Notes under the pieces: generated by a model
Told to the model about the DNA's origin: nothing
What the model saw: the letters and a program-made list of their open reading frames with translations, nothing else
The model's database searches: none
Program-made: the position numbers and the translations under genes
Shown here: positions 38,109-46,737 of the stretch, piece after piece
Position numbering within the stretch: the first letter of the stretch is position 1
Layout of the letters: every line of letters begins with the position of its first letter
Source: Chloroflexota bacterium
GTDB taxonomy: Bacteria > Chloroflexota > Anaerolineae > Aggregatilineales > Phototrophicaceae
DNA: 64,000 nucleotides
Reading direction: 5' to 3'
Assembly (NCBI GenBank): GCA_011523705.1
Contig: WTGC01000171.1
Location: 33,421 to 97,420, forward strand

Positions 38109-38666
38109 CTAGACTTCCATGATGTCGGTCTCTTTGTCAGCGCCGAGTTCGCCGATTTGAGCGATGAACGTGTCCGTCAGCTTCTGCACTTCGTCCTCGC
38201 CCCGTTTGCGGTCGTCTTCCGAGATGAGTTTTTCTTTCTCAAAGTCTTGCAGGTCGCTGTTGGCAGAACGGCGGATATGGCGAATAGCTACCCGCGTATC
38301 CTCCATGCGCCGATTGAGAAACTTCACCAATTCCAGCCGGCGTTCGCGGGTCAGAGCCGGCATGTTCAAGCGAATATTCTCGCCATCAATGTTGGGATTC
38401 ACACCGATGTCCGACATTTGAATCGCCTTTTCGATGTTGCGCACGGCAGCCTTGTCATAAGGTCGAATGAGAATCAGCATCGCTTCCGGCGTGGAGATGT
38501 TGGCAATCTGGCGCAATTCGGTGTCCTGACCATAGTAGTCAACCATCATGCGATCGACCAGCGCCGTACTCGCTCGTCCGCTGCGCATTCGGCTAAGCTC
38601 ATCGCGGAAGACGGACAGCGTCGATTCCATTTTGCCAGTCGCTTCTTCCAGTATGTCCTCAATCAT
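38109..38666 (-). CDS. frr: Ribosome recycling factor
   Basis: A 185-residue RRF, which with EF-G splits post-termination ribosomes. The length is exactly typical. Landmarks: MRSGRASTALVDRMMVDYYG, the TPEAMLILIRPYDKAAVRNIEKAI segment, and the C-terminal KKE-type coiled coil. I start it at ATG 38666 (MIEDILEEATGK), which has AGGAGGGG just upstream; a 44-codon in-frame extension is rejected because family members start here. The proposed promoter at 38837 gives a leader of about 170 bases. Confidence 0.97.
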   Translation of the reverse strand: MIEDILEEATGKMESTLSVFRDELSRMRSGRASTALVDRMMVDYYGQDTELRQIANISTPEAMLILIRPYDKAAVRNIEKAIQMSDIGVNPNIDGENIRLNMPALTRERRLELVKFLNRRMEDTRVAIRHIRRSANSDLQDFEKEKLISEDDRKRGEDEVQKLTDTFIAQIGELGADKETDIMEV

Positions 38667-39038
38667 CTTGCCCCTCCTTCTGTTCAACATCCGTTGGCGC
38701 CCGCCTCGCAGTTGCGTAACCGCAAGAACCGGGGTCTTCCAAGGGATTGCGTCTTGTCCTGGCAGCAGATTGGGGCTTCTACTGTACGTCCGCCACACGC
38801 GCCGGATTGATCTTGCCTTTGCCGCCGATTGTTCTCATTATATCGCCATTTCTCCGACAGCGTAAGCGAAATGTTGGCTTTGCCGGTCGGGGCGGGGCGC
38901 GGCTCGCCGCCGTCTTAACGCCCGCCACCATTTGCATGCCGAATCGCCTACGCAATATGATGGGCGGGATGGCGGGAATTGCGGACCTTTTGCTTACGGA
39001 ATCAATTCTGCGCGAGTAATTCTGCCGCGAATACTCCT
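38667..39038. other. Intergenic region between frr and the kinase gene
   Basis: This 372-base stretch has no supported gene on either strand. It contains the frr promoter and leader, and the end of the kinase gene transcription unit read toward it. Confidence 0.6.
38837..38865 (-). promoter_or_regulatory. Putative promoter of frr-uppS
   Basis: On the minus strand a perfect TATAAT (38842-38837) is preceded after 17 bases by TTACGC (38865-38860), a weak -35. The predicted leader is about 170 bases. Confidence 0.45.
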
Positions 39039-41288
39039 CTACTGCTCGGCAATGGGCGGAATCCAGGATGCAAATGCGCCGCCGGAAAACGTGAGCTGCT
39101 GCGCATTCAGACCTTGGGCATCCATCAGAAAAAGCTGATCCTCTCCCTGAACCGTAGCGGTGACAGCAATGAACCCGCCGTCGGGACTATAATTGGCGGA
39201 CCAGACGCTGCCCGGTCCGGTGTATAAAATGCGGCGATCGCCCCCCGCCAGATCCATGCTCGCCAGCGCGCGCGCGCCGCCAACATTCGTGACGTAGATG
39301 ATGCGCTGGCCATCGGGGCTGAAAGCCGGCGATGAGTCGCGGACGGCATTATCAGTCAGCCATTTCGAAGCGCCAGTTTCGCGGTTAGTCAGTCGGATCT
39401 CCCAGGTGCTCGCGTCGCGCACGGAAGGTCCCGCGGTGAAGACGATATGCTTGCCGTCCGGGCTGTAACGCGCGTGGCTGTTGCGCCACTGGTCGCTATG
39501 GACAAGCTGCGTTTCGCCGCCGGACAGTCTCGTTTGGTAAAGGTCAAGCGTTTGATCGCCCCGCGTATCGGATGAATAGATGATCCATTCGCCGTCAGGC
39601 GACCAGGCCGGCAGCCGATCCCAAACCGTATTCTCTGTCAACCGTTGAAGCTGCCCGCCAAATCGATTCGCTACGTATATTTCGAAATCGCCGTCTCGTT
39701 TCGACTGGAAGGCGATCCAGCGCCCGTCCGGCGATGGTCTGGGATAGGTGCTGCTGCCCTCGCCAGCGCTAAAGCGGCGCGTCTCCTTCGTCGTCAAATC
39801 CAGGACGACAATCTCAAACACCGGCTCTTCCGCATCATCTATTGCGCGCTTGGCAAAATAAACCAGCTCGCCCTCGACAGAGGCCAGTTGCGGGATCAGA
39901 GTCGGAAGCTCGCGGAGGCCAACCGGCTGAACGGCGGGCGCCGTCGCTGTCGGCCGCGCAGCTTCCAAGATCGCCTCGGCCGTGAAGGTCGCGTCAGCCG
40001 CCGCGTTCCAGGCGATCCGCGTCATCTGAAGCGGATCTATCGCTGCTTCGCGGAGTGGTGTCGTTGTCGCCAGTTTTGAGACGCTCGCAACCGTTGCAGT
40101 CGAAGTCATCACTTCCACAAGCTCAAGCGCTGTCGCCGAAGCCACAAGACCCTCATCGCGGGAACGCGCGCCGAATAATGTCGCCCCTAGAATCACTAAA
40201 CCCGCGAGCAAGGCGCAGCCCAGAGCGCTGCCGGCCGCGGCGCCAATCCAAATATTCCGGCGCCGTCTTCCCGTTGCGATTTGGGCGCGGATCGGCGCTC
40301 CCGCCGGTGAGGTATCGCTTGTCGCCGCTGCGGATGGCGCAGGCGCGGGCGCCAGCACGAGACCTGGCGCCGAAGTGGTCGCCCCGACGGTCTCTGCCGG
40401 CTGGCTCGCGGACGTCGCTCCCGCTTCCGGCGTGGCATCGTCTTCAGCTCCAGATTCGATTCCTTCCAAGGACTCGCGCAAAGCCGCGGCCAACTCGCCA
40501 GCGCTGCCGAAGCGCTCCTCCCGGGCTTTACGCAAAGCGCGCATGATGACGTTTTCCAGCCTTGGGCTAATGTCTGGCTCAAACTGCCGCGGTGGAGGCG
40601 GCGGCATGGTCACATGCATGATGGCGATGCTATATGGGGTATCGCTCTCGAAGGGGCGGCGGCCCGTCGCCAACTCAAACAGCATGACGCCCAGCGAGTA
40701 GACATCGCTGCGTCCATCCAAGGGCTCGGCGCGCGCCTGCTCCGGCGACATATAGCTCGGCGTGCCGACCACGCCCTGCGTTGTGATCGTACCACTGCCT
40801 TCGCCCAAGATGCGGGCGATGCCGAAATCGGTGATGAATACGCCGCCGCCGTCATCGAGCAGAATGTTGCTGGGCTTAAGATCGCGATGCAGGATGCCCT
40901 TCTGATGGGCGTAATCGAGCGCGGAAGCCACCTGCTCCACGATGCTGGCGACCCGCGGCAGCGGAATCCGGCCTTCTGCCAGAAGCTCCTCAACGGAGCC
41001 GGCCGGCATATAGCGCATGACGATGTAAGGCTGGCTCTCATATTCGCCAAAGTCGTAGACCGGAACGATATTGCGATGCTCCAGCTGCGAGACGATTCGT
41101 ACCTCGCGTTCAAATCGCTGCAAGTATGCCTCGTCATTGATGAACACACTGGGCAAAATCTTCAGCGCCGCGTTGCGATTCATGGAGCGCTGGCGGGCCA
41201 GGTAAACCGTCGCCATGCCACCCTGCCCGACCTGGCTCAAGATTTCGTAGCCGTTTACCGTCTTGCCTATGAGATCTGCTGACATCAT
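39039..41288 (-). CDS. Ser/Thr protein kinase with extracytoplasmic TolB-like propeller
   Basis: A 749-residue transmembrane kinase of the PknB class. Residues about 12-275 are a complete kinase domain: glycine loop VGQGGMATVYLA, Lys in AALKIL, catalytic loop HRDLKPSNILL, DFGIA, and an activation loop with TTQGVVGTPSYMSPEQA. After an Ala/Pro-rich juxtamembrane region comes one transmembrane helix (about 345-375). The outer part from about 470 has TolB/WD40-like blades with SPDGRWIAFQS, WSPDGEWIIYSS and YSPDGKHIVFT. The propeller probably senses a ligand or protein and controls the kinase. Two adjacent ATGs open the frame and the ribosome binding site is weak. It diverges from cdsA. Confidence 0.94.
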   Translation of the reverse strand: MMSADLIGKTVNGYEILSQVGQGGMATVYLARQRSMNRNAALKILPSVFINDEAYLQRFEREVRIVSQLEHRNIVPVYDFGEYESQPYIVMRYMPAGSVEELLAEGRIPLPRVASIVEQVASALDYAHQKGILHRDLKPSNILLDDGGGVFITDFGIARILGEGSGTITTQGVVGTPSYMSPEQARAEPLDGRSDVYSLGVMLFELATGRRPFESDTPYSIAIMHVTMPPPPPRQFEPDISPRLENVIMRALRKAREERFGSAGELAAALRESLEGIESGAEDDATPEAGATSASQPAETVGATTSAPGLVLAPAPAPSAAATSDTSPAGAPIRAQIATGRRRRNIWIGAAAGSALGCALLAGLVILGATLFGARSRDEGLVASATALELVEVMTSTATVASVSKLATTTPLREAAIDPLQMTRIAWNAAADATFTAEAILEAARPTATAPAVQPVGLRELPTLIPQLASVEGELVYFAKRAIDDAEEPVFEIVVLDLTTKETRRFSAGEGSSTYPRPSPDGRWIAFQSKRDGDFEIYVANRFGGQLQRLTENTVWDRLPAWSPDGEWIIYSSDTRGDQTLDLYQTRLSGGETQLVHSDQWRNSHARYSPDGKHIVFTAGPSVRDASTWEIRLTNRETGASKWLTDNAVRDSSPAFSPDGQRIIYVTNVGGARALASMDLAGGDRRILYTGPGSVWSANYSPDGGFIAVTATVQGEDQLFLMDAQGLNAQQLTFSGGAFASWIPPIAEQ

Positions 41289-41388
41289 GCCTGCCGCTGG
41301 CAGCCTGCGTAACTTGGGCGAAAGCGCGGTTTTCCCTCGATATTCGCTCGAACTGGAATGTCACCGGAAAGGCGTCCCGCCGCCTACG

Positions 41389-41394
41389 ATTATA
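41389..41394 (-). promoter_or_regulatory. -10 box upstream of the kinase gene
   Basis: TATAAT on the minus strand about 100 bases before the kinase start. The best -35 candidate, TTCTAG 18 bases upstream, is weak. Confidence 0.3.
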
Positions 41395-41556
41395 TGCCAT
41401 GCGCGACAAGCGCTAGAACACCCAATACCGGCTTCGGAGCGGGGCGCACTCAATCGTGACAAGGCAGCGTCGGCGCGCCCGCCAAACTTGACAGAATTCG
41501 GCTCTGAATCGAAAATAGGTGCATCAGGCTCGACTCTGCCGCCGGAGGCAGATCTC

Positions 41557-42408
41557 ATGCGTGACGGTTTTGTCACCGACTCTACGACCGCGACAGACTT
41601 GCGCGAACGGCTCATCACAGCCGGGCTGCTGCTGCCGATAGCGATCTTGGCTTCGCTTGCGGGCGGCTGGTTCTTTGTATTGCTGGCGCTGCCGGTCATG
41701 TGCATCGGCATGCTGGAATTCTATGTCATGGAAAAAGACACCACGATGCAGGGCAGTTCGCTGACCGGCATCCCCACTGGCATCGCCCTCGTGCTTGGCT
41801 TCTTCCTCAATCTGGACTGGCTGTGGCAATTGGCTTTGATCCTGGGCATAGTTCTCACCCTCATCCTGGAAATTTCGCGCCAGCCTCATCAGCCCGACCG
41901 CGCCTTGAAGCAGGTGGGCACCACATTATGCGGCGTTTTCTATATCGCTTTTCCAACCGCCTTTCTGATCAGCCTGCGCAATGCGCCGCAGAACGGCGTG
42001 ATCTGGCTATTCGTCGTTTACGCAATCACCTGGGGGACCGACACTTTTGGCTACGTCTTTGGGAAGACCTTCGGCCGGACAAAGCTGGCGCCGCTGATCT
42101 CGCCCAACAAGACCGTTGAAGGCGCGATCGGCGGCATCCTCGGCGCCTGGATCCCCGCCTTCTGCATCCTTCTCTTTTCCGGCGCTTTCCAGCCTAATCT
42201 CATTCCGATGATCGTGGCTGGACCCTTTCTCGCGGTCAGCGGCGACTTGTTCGAGTCAGCGCTAAAACGGTTCTTCCGCGTCAAGGACAGCTTTGTCGCC
42301 GGCTTCAATGTCTTCCCCGGTCACGGTGGCGTGCTCGATCGCATTGACGCCCTGGTCTGGGTCGCGAGTTGGGTCTTCCTGTACCTCTTCGCAGTCGGGA
42401 GCTTGTAG
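41557..42408 (+). CDS. cdsA: Phosphatidate cytidylyltransferase
   Basis: A 283-residue polytopic membrane enzyme making CDP-diacylglycerol, the precursor of acidic phospholipids. The family signature is complete near the C-terminus: SPNKTVEGAIGG, GDLFESALKRFFRVKD and FPGHGGVLDRIDALV with metal-binding Asp residues. About seven to eight hydrophobic segments precede and surround it. I use ATG 41557 (MRDGFVTDS), which has GGAGG eight bases upstream; the 98-codon upstream extension is low in membrane character and unlike the family. In many genomes cdsA follows uppS; here it is separated and on the opposite strand. Confidence 0.95.
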   Translation: MRDGFVTDSTTATDLRERLITAGLLLPIAILASLAGGWFFVLLALPVMCIGMLEFYVMEKDTTMQGSSLTGIPTGIALVLGFFLNLDWLWQLALILGIVLTLILEISRQPHQPDRALKQVGTTLCGVFYIAFPTAFLISLRNAPQNGVIWLFVVYAITWGTDTFGYVFGKTFGRTKLAPLISPNKTVEGAIGGILGAWIPAFCILLFSGAFQPNLIPMIVAGPFLAVSGDLFESALKRFFRVKDSFVAGFNVFPGHGGVLDRIDALVWVASWVFLYLFAVGSL

Positions 42409-42433
42409 CCCCGGCCATCCGACTCATGAGTCT

Positions 42434-42462
42434 TTGAAGCCTTTCGAAGAATAAGCTATACT
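42434..42462 (+). promoter_or_regulatory. Promoter of the SRPBCC gene
   Basis: TTGAAG (42434-42439) and TATACT (42457-42462) are separated by 17 bases, about 60 bases before the ATG at 42520. Confidence 0.6.
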
Positions 42463-42519
42463 TGGGCGGGTGAAGCTGGCTTGCGTCTTCGCCCATCATG
42501 CAGCGAAAGTTGGTGCTCA

Positions 42520-42987
42520 ATGCCGAAATTCGAAACACAGGTGCTGATCAACCGCCCGGTTTTTCACGTCTTCCGCTATGTCGGCGATTTCAACAATGAT
42601 GTGCACTGGCGCAACGTCCAGAGCGTCGGCATCACCAGTGGCGACCCGATCCGCACCGGCACTATGGTGGCGATGACGCGCCGCATCATGGGGCGCGGCG
42701 GCTTCGTCAACAGCGATGTCACCGACTTTGAGCGCAACAAAAAAATCGAGCTCAAAGGCTCCTATTGGGGCTTTCCCTTCATTTGCACGATCAGCTTCGA
42801 GCACCGCGGTCAGCAGACCAATGTGCGCGAATCCCTCGATATCCGCACGCGCTGGTTCTTTTGGTTTGGGATTTTCTTCAACTTGACGATGAAGGGTGTC
42901 CTGCAGCGCGAGTGGAACAACCTCAAGCAGATCATGGACGGGCACGGCGACCGCAAGTCGGTCACGCCCCAGCCGATTCCCGAGTAG
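42520..42987 (+). CDS. SRPBCC/START-like ligand-binding protein
   Basis: A 155-residue protein with the polyketide cyclase/SRPBCC helix-grip fold: ETQVLINRPVFHVFRYVGDFNNDVHW at the N-terminus, a central beta-sheet and a long C-terminal helix (LQREWNNLKQIMDG). The family binds hydrophobic ligands or works as cyclase; nothing identifies the ligand. ATG 42520 is chosen as the family N-terminus. It has its own promoter. It overlaps the 3' end of the convergent membrane protein gene by 26 bases. Confidence 0.8.
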   Translation: MPKFETQVLINRPVFHVFRYVGDFNNDVHWRNVQSVGITSGDPIRTGTMVAMTRRIMGRGGFVNSDVTDFERNKKIELKGSYWGFPFICTISFEHRGQQTNVRESLDIRTRWFFWFGIFFNLTMKGVLQREWNNLKQIMDGHGDRKSVTPQPIPE

Positions 42988-43846
42988 AGTCGCGCTTGCC
43001 CTTTTCCTTAGTCGAGCCGTGATCATCGGAGCGGATGCCGATTGCGCGTGCATACTGCGCGAGAAGATGCAGGCTGGCGTTCCAGAACAACACGAAGCCA
43101 CAGGCAAAAGCAAACATGCAAAATGTCTGCCAAGCCATCCCACCCTCTAGTGCCAAACTTCTTATAAGCGGCCCGACCGCATCGCCGAGCAAGACGCCAA
43201 GCTCCAGCAGATACACCGCGCCGCCGAGCATTAAGAGCTGAAGGAGCACGTACTGGCTTGACCTGCATCTATTCTTTGGCAGTCCAAATTCGCCAGCAAT
43301 GCGGTGGGCAGCTTTCCGGCCTTCGCCTTCAGTGGCGTAGCGCGCTAAGCCAACGATGTAGATTACAGTTAAAGAAGTTAGCGCCACAAATATGACGGCG
43401 AACCTGACAAGCAAATGGATCGCTTCAAAAACTTCAGCTGCATCAATCGCTTTTACATGCGCCCACAAATCGATGCGCAATGCCTGGATAACCAACATAT
43501 AAATCGCTACAAATAAGAACATACAAGGCGTTGAAAAGACTGAGCGGATTCTAACTGGAACGAAATCGGAGATGCTCAACGGCGGCAAGGTGCTTCCACC
43601 GGAAAATAGCCGCCGAAGCGACGCGATTGCGCGCCTGTGAAGCCAAACGCTGTAGAGGATCGGAAGCACGACAGTCAGAATAACAACGGTTGTACTTTCT
43701 AGCCTTTCGGGGTATTTGTTCGAATAATCAAGCCCGGCACGTAGAATTGACCACGTGACGAAATGGACGCCGGCGAGCAACACAAAACGCAAAGGATTGC
43801 GCAGCGGGAAGCGCAAAGCGCGAAGCAGACTCACACTATTGCGCAT
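42962..43846 (-). CDS. DUF4013-like membrane protein, copy 1 of 3
   Basis: A 294-residue integral membrane protein with about six hydrophobic segments. Its C-terminus ends with the motif LLAQYARAIGIRSDDHG, shared with the next two genes on the same strand. It starts MRNSVSLLRALRFPLRNPLRFVLLAG, a pattern (short amphipathic start with FP.NP before the first helix) typical of DUF4013 proteins. Function is unknown. It is divergent from nothing and lies 39 bases after the second copy, so the three probably form one transcript. This copy is the most divergent and has a charged KEKGKRDSTRE tail. Confidence 0.75.
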   Translation of the reverse strand: MRNSVSLLRALRFPLRNPLRFVLLAGVHFVTWSILRAGLDYSNKYPERLESTTVVILTVVLPILYSVWLHRRAIASLRRLFSGGSTLPPLSISDFVPVRIRSVFSTPCMFLFVAIYMLVIQALRIDLWAHVKAIDAAEVFEAIHLLVRFAVIFVALTSLTVIYIVGLARYATEGEGRKAAHRIAGEFGLPKNRCRSSQYVLLQLLMLGGAVYLLELGVLLGDAVGPLIRSLALEGGMAWQTFCMFAFACGFVLFWNASLHLLAQYARAIGIRSDDHGSTKEKGKRDSTRESAGA

Positions 43847-43885
43847 GACGAATGGGCGATGAGGCCGACGTGGACCACGCGCTCG

Positions 43886-44755
43886 TTAGAAAGCGTCGAC
43901 CTTGTCCTTGTCCGGGTTGTAATGGTCGCTGCGAATGCCAATTTCTGCCGCGTACTGCGCGATCAAGACCTGCGTGGAAAAGTGCTGCATCAAATTGAAG
44001 ATGTAATAGATGATGATCGACAGCGTAATCCCGGCCAGCAAGTTCGCGCCCATCAGCCCGCCGAAGATCCCGCCCACGATTTGCTGCACGATGCCGTAGA
44101 TGATCATGAACGCGATCATATACAGAAGCAGCAGAACGCCCTTCTGCCAATTCCGCCGCGCGATGCGCATATTGTCCCGGATTTGCCAGGAGGCTCTGTA
44201 GTCGCCTTCGGCTGCGAAACGCGCCATGCCCACGAAATAGCCCCAGCCCATGACAAAAGTCGCGCCAATCATAAAAACCATGGCGCCGATCCCTATCAGC
44301 CCGCCCAGGACACCGACTCGTCCAAGCACACCATAAGCGACCGCCAAGACAATGATGAGCAGGAAGAACAGCACCCAATAGGCAAGACTCGACGCGAAGA
44401 GCAAGGCGCCATCCTTGACGTTCCGGCCGAAGGCGACCGCCGGCATCCACTCATCCTCGCGCAGCACGCCGCGAATGACCTCAATGCTGTAACCGGAGAG
44501 CCAAAAGCCGGAGAGAATCGCCACCACAAGCAGCCCGATGATGCCAACAATGGTCGTGCCGCCCAAGGGCTGGAAACTGTCGACGGCTGTGTACGAAACA
44601 TCAAAGCCATAGAGCTCCGCCAGCAGCGGCGACCAGTTGTGTGTGTTCAAGATCATCGCGAAGAAGACAGCGAAGGCAATCGTCAGAGCCAATACGATGC
44701 TCATGACTTTGGCGAAATTGTGAAATGGATATTTGAATGCGCTGGAAAAGTTCAT
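43886..44755 (-). CDS. DUF4013 membrane protein, copy 2 of 3
   Basis: A 289-residue protein matching DUF4013: FSSAFKYPFHNFAKVMSIV start, the GFWLSGYSIEVIRGVLREDEWMPA block, WGYFVGMARFAAEGDYRASW, and the end LIAQYAAEIGIRSDHYN. About six to seven membrane segments. The function of the family is not known; some members occur with stress or envelope genes. It is flanked by a copy on each side on the same strand. Confidence 0.82.
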   Translation of the reverse strand: MNFSSAFKYPFHNFAKVMSIVLALTIAFAVFFAMILNTHNWSPLLAELYGFDVSYTAVDSFQPLGGTTIVGIIGLLVVAILSGFWLSGYSIEVIRGVLREDEWMPAVAFGRNVKDGALLFASSLAYWVLFFLLIIVLAVAYGVLGRVGVLGGLIGIGAMVFMIGATFVMGWGYFVGMARFAAEGDYRASWQIRDNMRIARRNWQKGVLLLLYMIAFMIIYGIVQQIVGGIFGGLMGANLLAGITLSIIIYYIFNLMQHFSTQVLIAQYAAEIGIRSDHYNPDKDKVDAF

Positions 44756-44826
44756 ACTTGCCCTCTTTCAGTCCGGTATGGAATTCATTCTAACACAGGA
44801 TGACTGGCTCGCATTCGCCCGACCAA

Positions 44827-45666
44827 TCACTGCTTGTCGAAGAGCGCGCTCCGGTCCAGATGGTCGCGGATGCCGATCGCGCGGGCGTAGCGGGAGATGA
44901 TATAGCTGCAAGCGATACTCCAACTGATCAGCAACAGGAAGAACGCAAATGCAGTGAGCGCCGCCTCGATCGCGGGGTCCGAGGAGACCATCAGGATAGA
45001 CATGTCCTCCAGCACTTGCCACAGGAAGACAATAAAGTTGGTCACCAAAATCACAAGCAAAGTAAGCGCCAGCGTCGCCTTGATATTGACAAGCGCCGTT
45101 CTTATATTTTCCCGCCGGCGATACATCAGCGAGCGATCTTGGTACACGGCGTAGCGCGCGGCGCCAACGAGATTCCCCCAGAGCAGCGCGACCATGAAGG
45201 GCAGAGCCGCCAGCATCACGCTGTCGAATGCCTGCAAGGCGGCTCTATACGGTAGAATATTGGACATTAACTTGACCCCGAGAATCATAGCGAAGAAGGG
45301 CAGCCAATACCCGAAGCTGGACCAGGCCAAGCCGCAACCCGCGGCGATGGCGCTGAGCCGGACAAGCGGCAGCTTGCCGTCACCGCGCGCAAAGCGACCA
45401 ACCGCCTGAAACATGTAGCCCATGATCCACAGGTCAAATGCCAAAGCGCTCGGCAGGAAGGCGCCCAAGACGATGAACAAGTAAGCGTCTTCCGAGACAC
45501 AAAGCACATTCCCCTGATACCATCCATATTCGGGCACGCATTCCGCAGGAACCTCAGCCAAGGCAAGCCAAAGCAAGAAGCTAGTCGGTATCGTCAGCCA
45601 AAGCGTGATATGAATGACGCGCACGGCGCCGGCAAGCAGCAGACGACTGGCTTGATGGTTGCGCAT
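44827..45666 (-). CDS. DUF4013-like membrane protein, copy 3 of 3
   Basis: A 279-residue membrane protein, first gene of the tandem trio. It has DLWIMGYMFQAVGRFARGDGKLP, corresponding to the GYSIEVIRG-type block of copy 2, and ends SYIISRYARAIGIRDHLD. About six hydrophobic segments. I start at ATG 45666, which has GGAGGAG upstream; 41 codons of upstream open frame overlap the neighbouring aldo-keto reductase region and are rejected. Two or three Cys in the first outer loop (AECVPEYGWYQGNVLC) might form a disulfide. Confidence 0.75.
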   Translation of the reverse strand: MRNHQASRLLLAGAVRVIHITLWLTIPTSFLLWLALAEVPAECVPEYGWYQGNVLCVSEDAYLFIVLGAFLPSALAFDLWIMGYMFQAVGRFARGDGKLPLVRLSAIAAGCGLAWSSFGYWLPFFAMILGVKLMSNILPYRAALQAFDSVMLAALPFMVALLWGNLVGAARYAVYQDRSLMYRRRENIRTALVNIKATLALTLLVILVTNFIVFLWQVLEDMSILMVSSDPAIEAALTAFAFFLLLISWSIACSYIISRYARAIGIRDHLDRSALFDKQ

Positions 45667-45718
45667 TATTCTCCTCCGGCCATTATCCTTGCGCCCATTA
45701 TAGCGCGAACGGCCTGCC

Positions 45719-46693
45719 TCAGCTTGCCCGCTCCTCCAGGCGATCATGCGCCGGCGGCGGACTCGGCGAGAGGGCCGAAATCTCAGCATACCACTCGGGC
45801 GTCATCGCCACATCCAGCGCGGCCAGCGACGACTCCAGTTGCCCCAAATTGCGAGCCCCGATGATTGGCGCCGTGATCGCCGGATGCGCCATCACCCAAG
45901 CCACCGCCAGCGTCGCCGGCTGGATGCCCCGCTCCCGCGCGTGGGCGGCGAAGTCAGCCGCGGACTGATAATAATCGGCGACGCCATATCGCTTGCTGTA
46001 CGCCTGATTCCCGATGAGACGCCCCGTATCCGCCTTGCCATCAGCCGCGTACTTTCCCGTCAGCAAGCCGCCGCCAAGCGGGCTGTAAGGAATGACGCCG
46101 ATTTCTTCATTCGCCGCCATTGGCAAGATCTCCACTTCCGCCTGCCGCTTGACCAAGTTGTACATCGGCTGCAGGCATTCGATGCGGGCCAGCCCGTCCT
46201 TCGCCGAGATGCCCTGCGCCTTCATCACCTGCCAAGCCGCCCAGTTGCTGACCGCCGGATAGAGGATCTTGCCCTGCCGCACGAGATCATCCAGCGCGCG
46301 CAGCATCTCCTCAACAGGCGTATCCGCGTCATAATGATGCAGAAAATACACATCAATGCGGTCCGTCTTCAGTCGCTTCAGGCTCTCTTCCACTGCGATC
46401 TGAATATGCCGCCGGGACGCGCCGCCCTGATTGACATCATTGCCGGTTTGGGAGACGACCTTGGTCGTCAGCACGATCTCATCGCGGCAATCGGCGATCA
46501 GCTCGCCCAAGATCTCCTCCGAGCGGCCGCCGGCGTAAGTATTGGCGCAATCGAAGAAGTTGATGCCGACCTCACGGCAGCGATGAAACATCCGCGCCGA
46601 CTCGCCTTCGTCAGCGATATCGCCGAAGGACATCGTGCCGAAGCAGAGCGACGACACCTTCACACCTGTGCGACCCAGAATCCGATAATCCAC
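45719..46693 (-). CDS. Aldo/keto reductase
   Basis: A 324-residue NAD(P)H-dependent aldo/keto reductase: YRILGRTGVKVSSLCFGTMSF start, NFFDCANTYAGGRSEE (catalytic Asp and Tyr), Lys in TTKVV, YFLHHYD (His), and PYSPLGGGLLTGKY plus IIGARNLGQLESSLAA for cofactor binding. It resembles YajO/Tas-like members. The start is GTG with AAGGAA seven bases upstream. It is the last gene of a closely packed minus-strand cluster behind the PhzF-like gene, so it may act on an aldehyde arising from amine oxidation. Confidence 0.88.
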   Translation of the reverse strand: MDYRILGRTGVKVSSLCFGTMSFGDIADEGESARMFHRCREVGINFFDCANTYAGGRSEEILGELIADCRDEIVLTTKVVSQTGNDVNQGGASRRHIQIAVEESLKRLKTDRIDVYFLHHYDADTPVEEMLRALDDLVRQGKILYPAVSNWAAWQVMKAQGISAKDGLARIECLQPMYNLVKRQAEVEILPMAANEEIGVIPYSPLGGGLLTGKYAADGKADTGRLIGNQAYSKRYGVADYYQSAADFAAHARERGIQPATLAVAWVMAHPAITAPIIGARNLGQLESSLAALDVAMTPEWYAEISALSPSPPPAHDRLEERAS

Positions 46694-46737
46694 TTTAGGT
46701 TCCTTTCGCTTCTATCTGAGAATCAATCTGATTGTAC

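Noticed and set aside
41263..41556. N-terminal extension of CdsA (98 residues) overlapping the kinase gene start
   Set aside because: A GGAGG site serves ATG 41557 and the extension has no family similarity.
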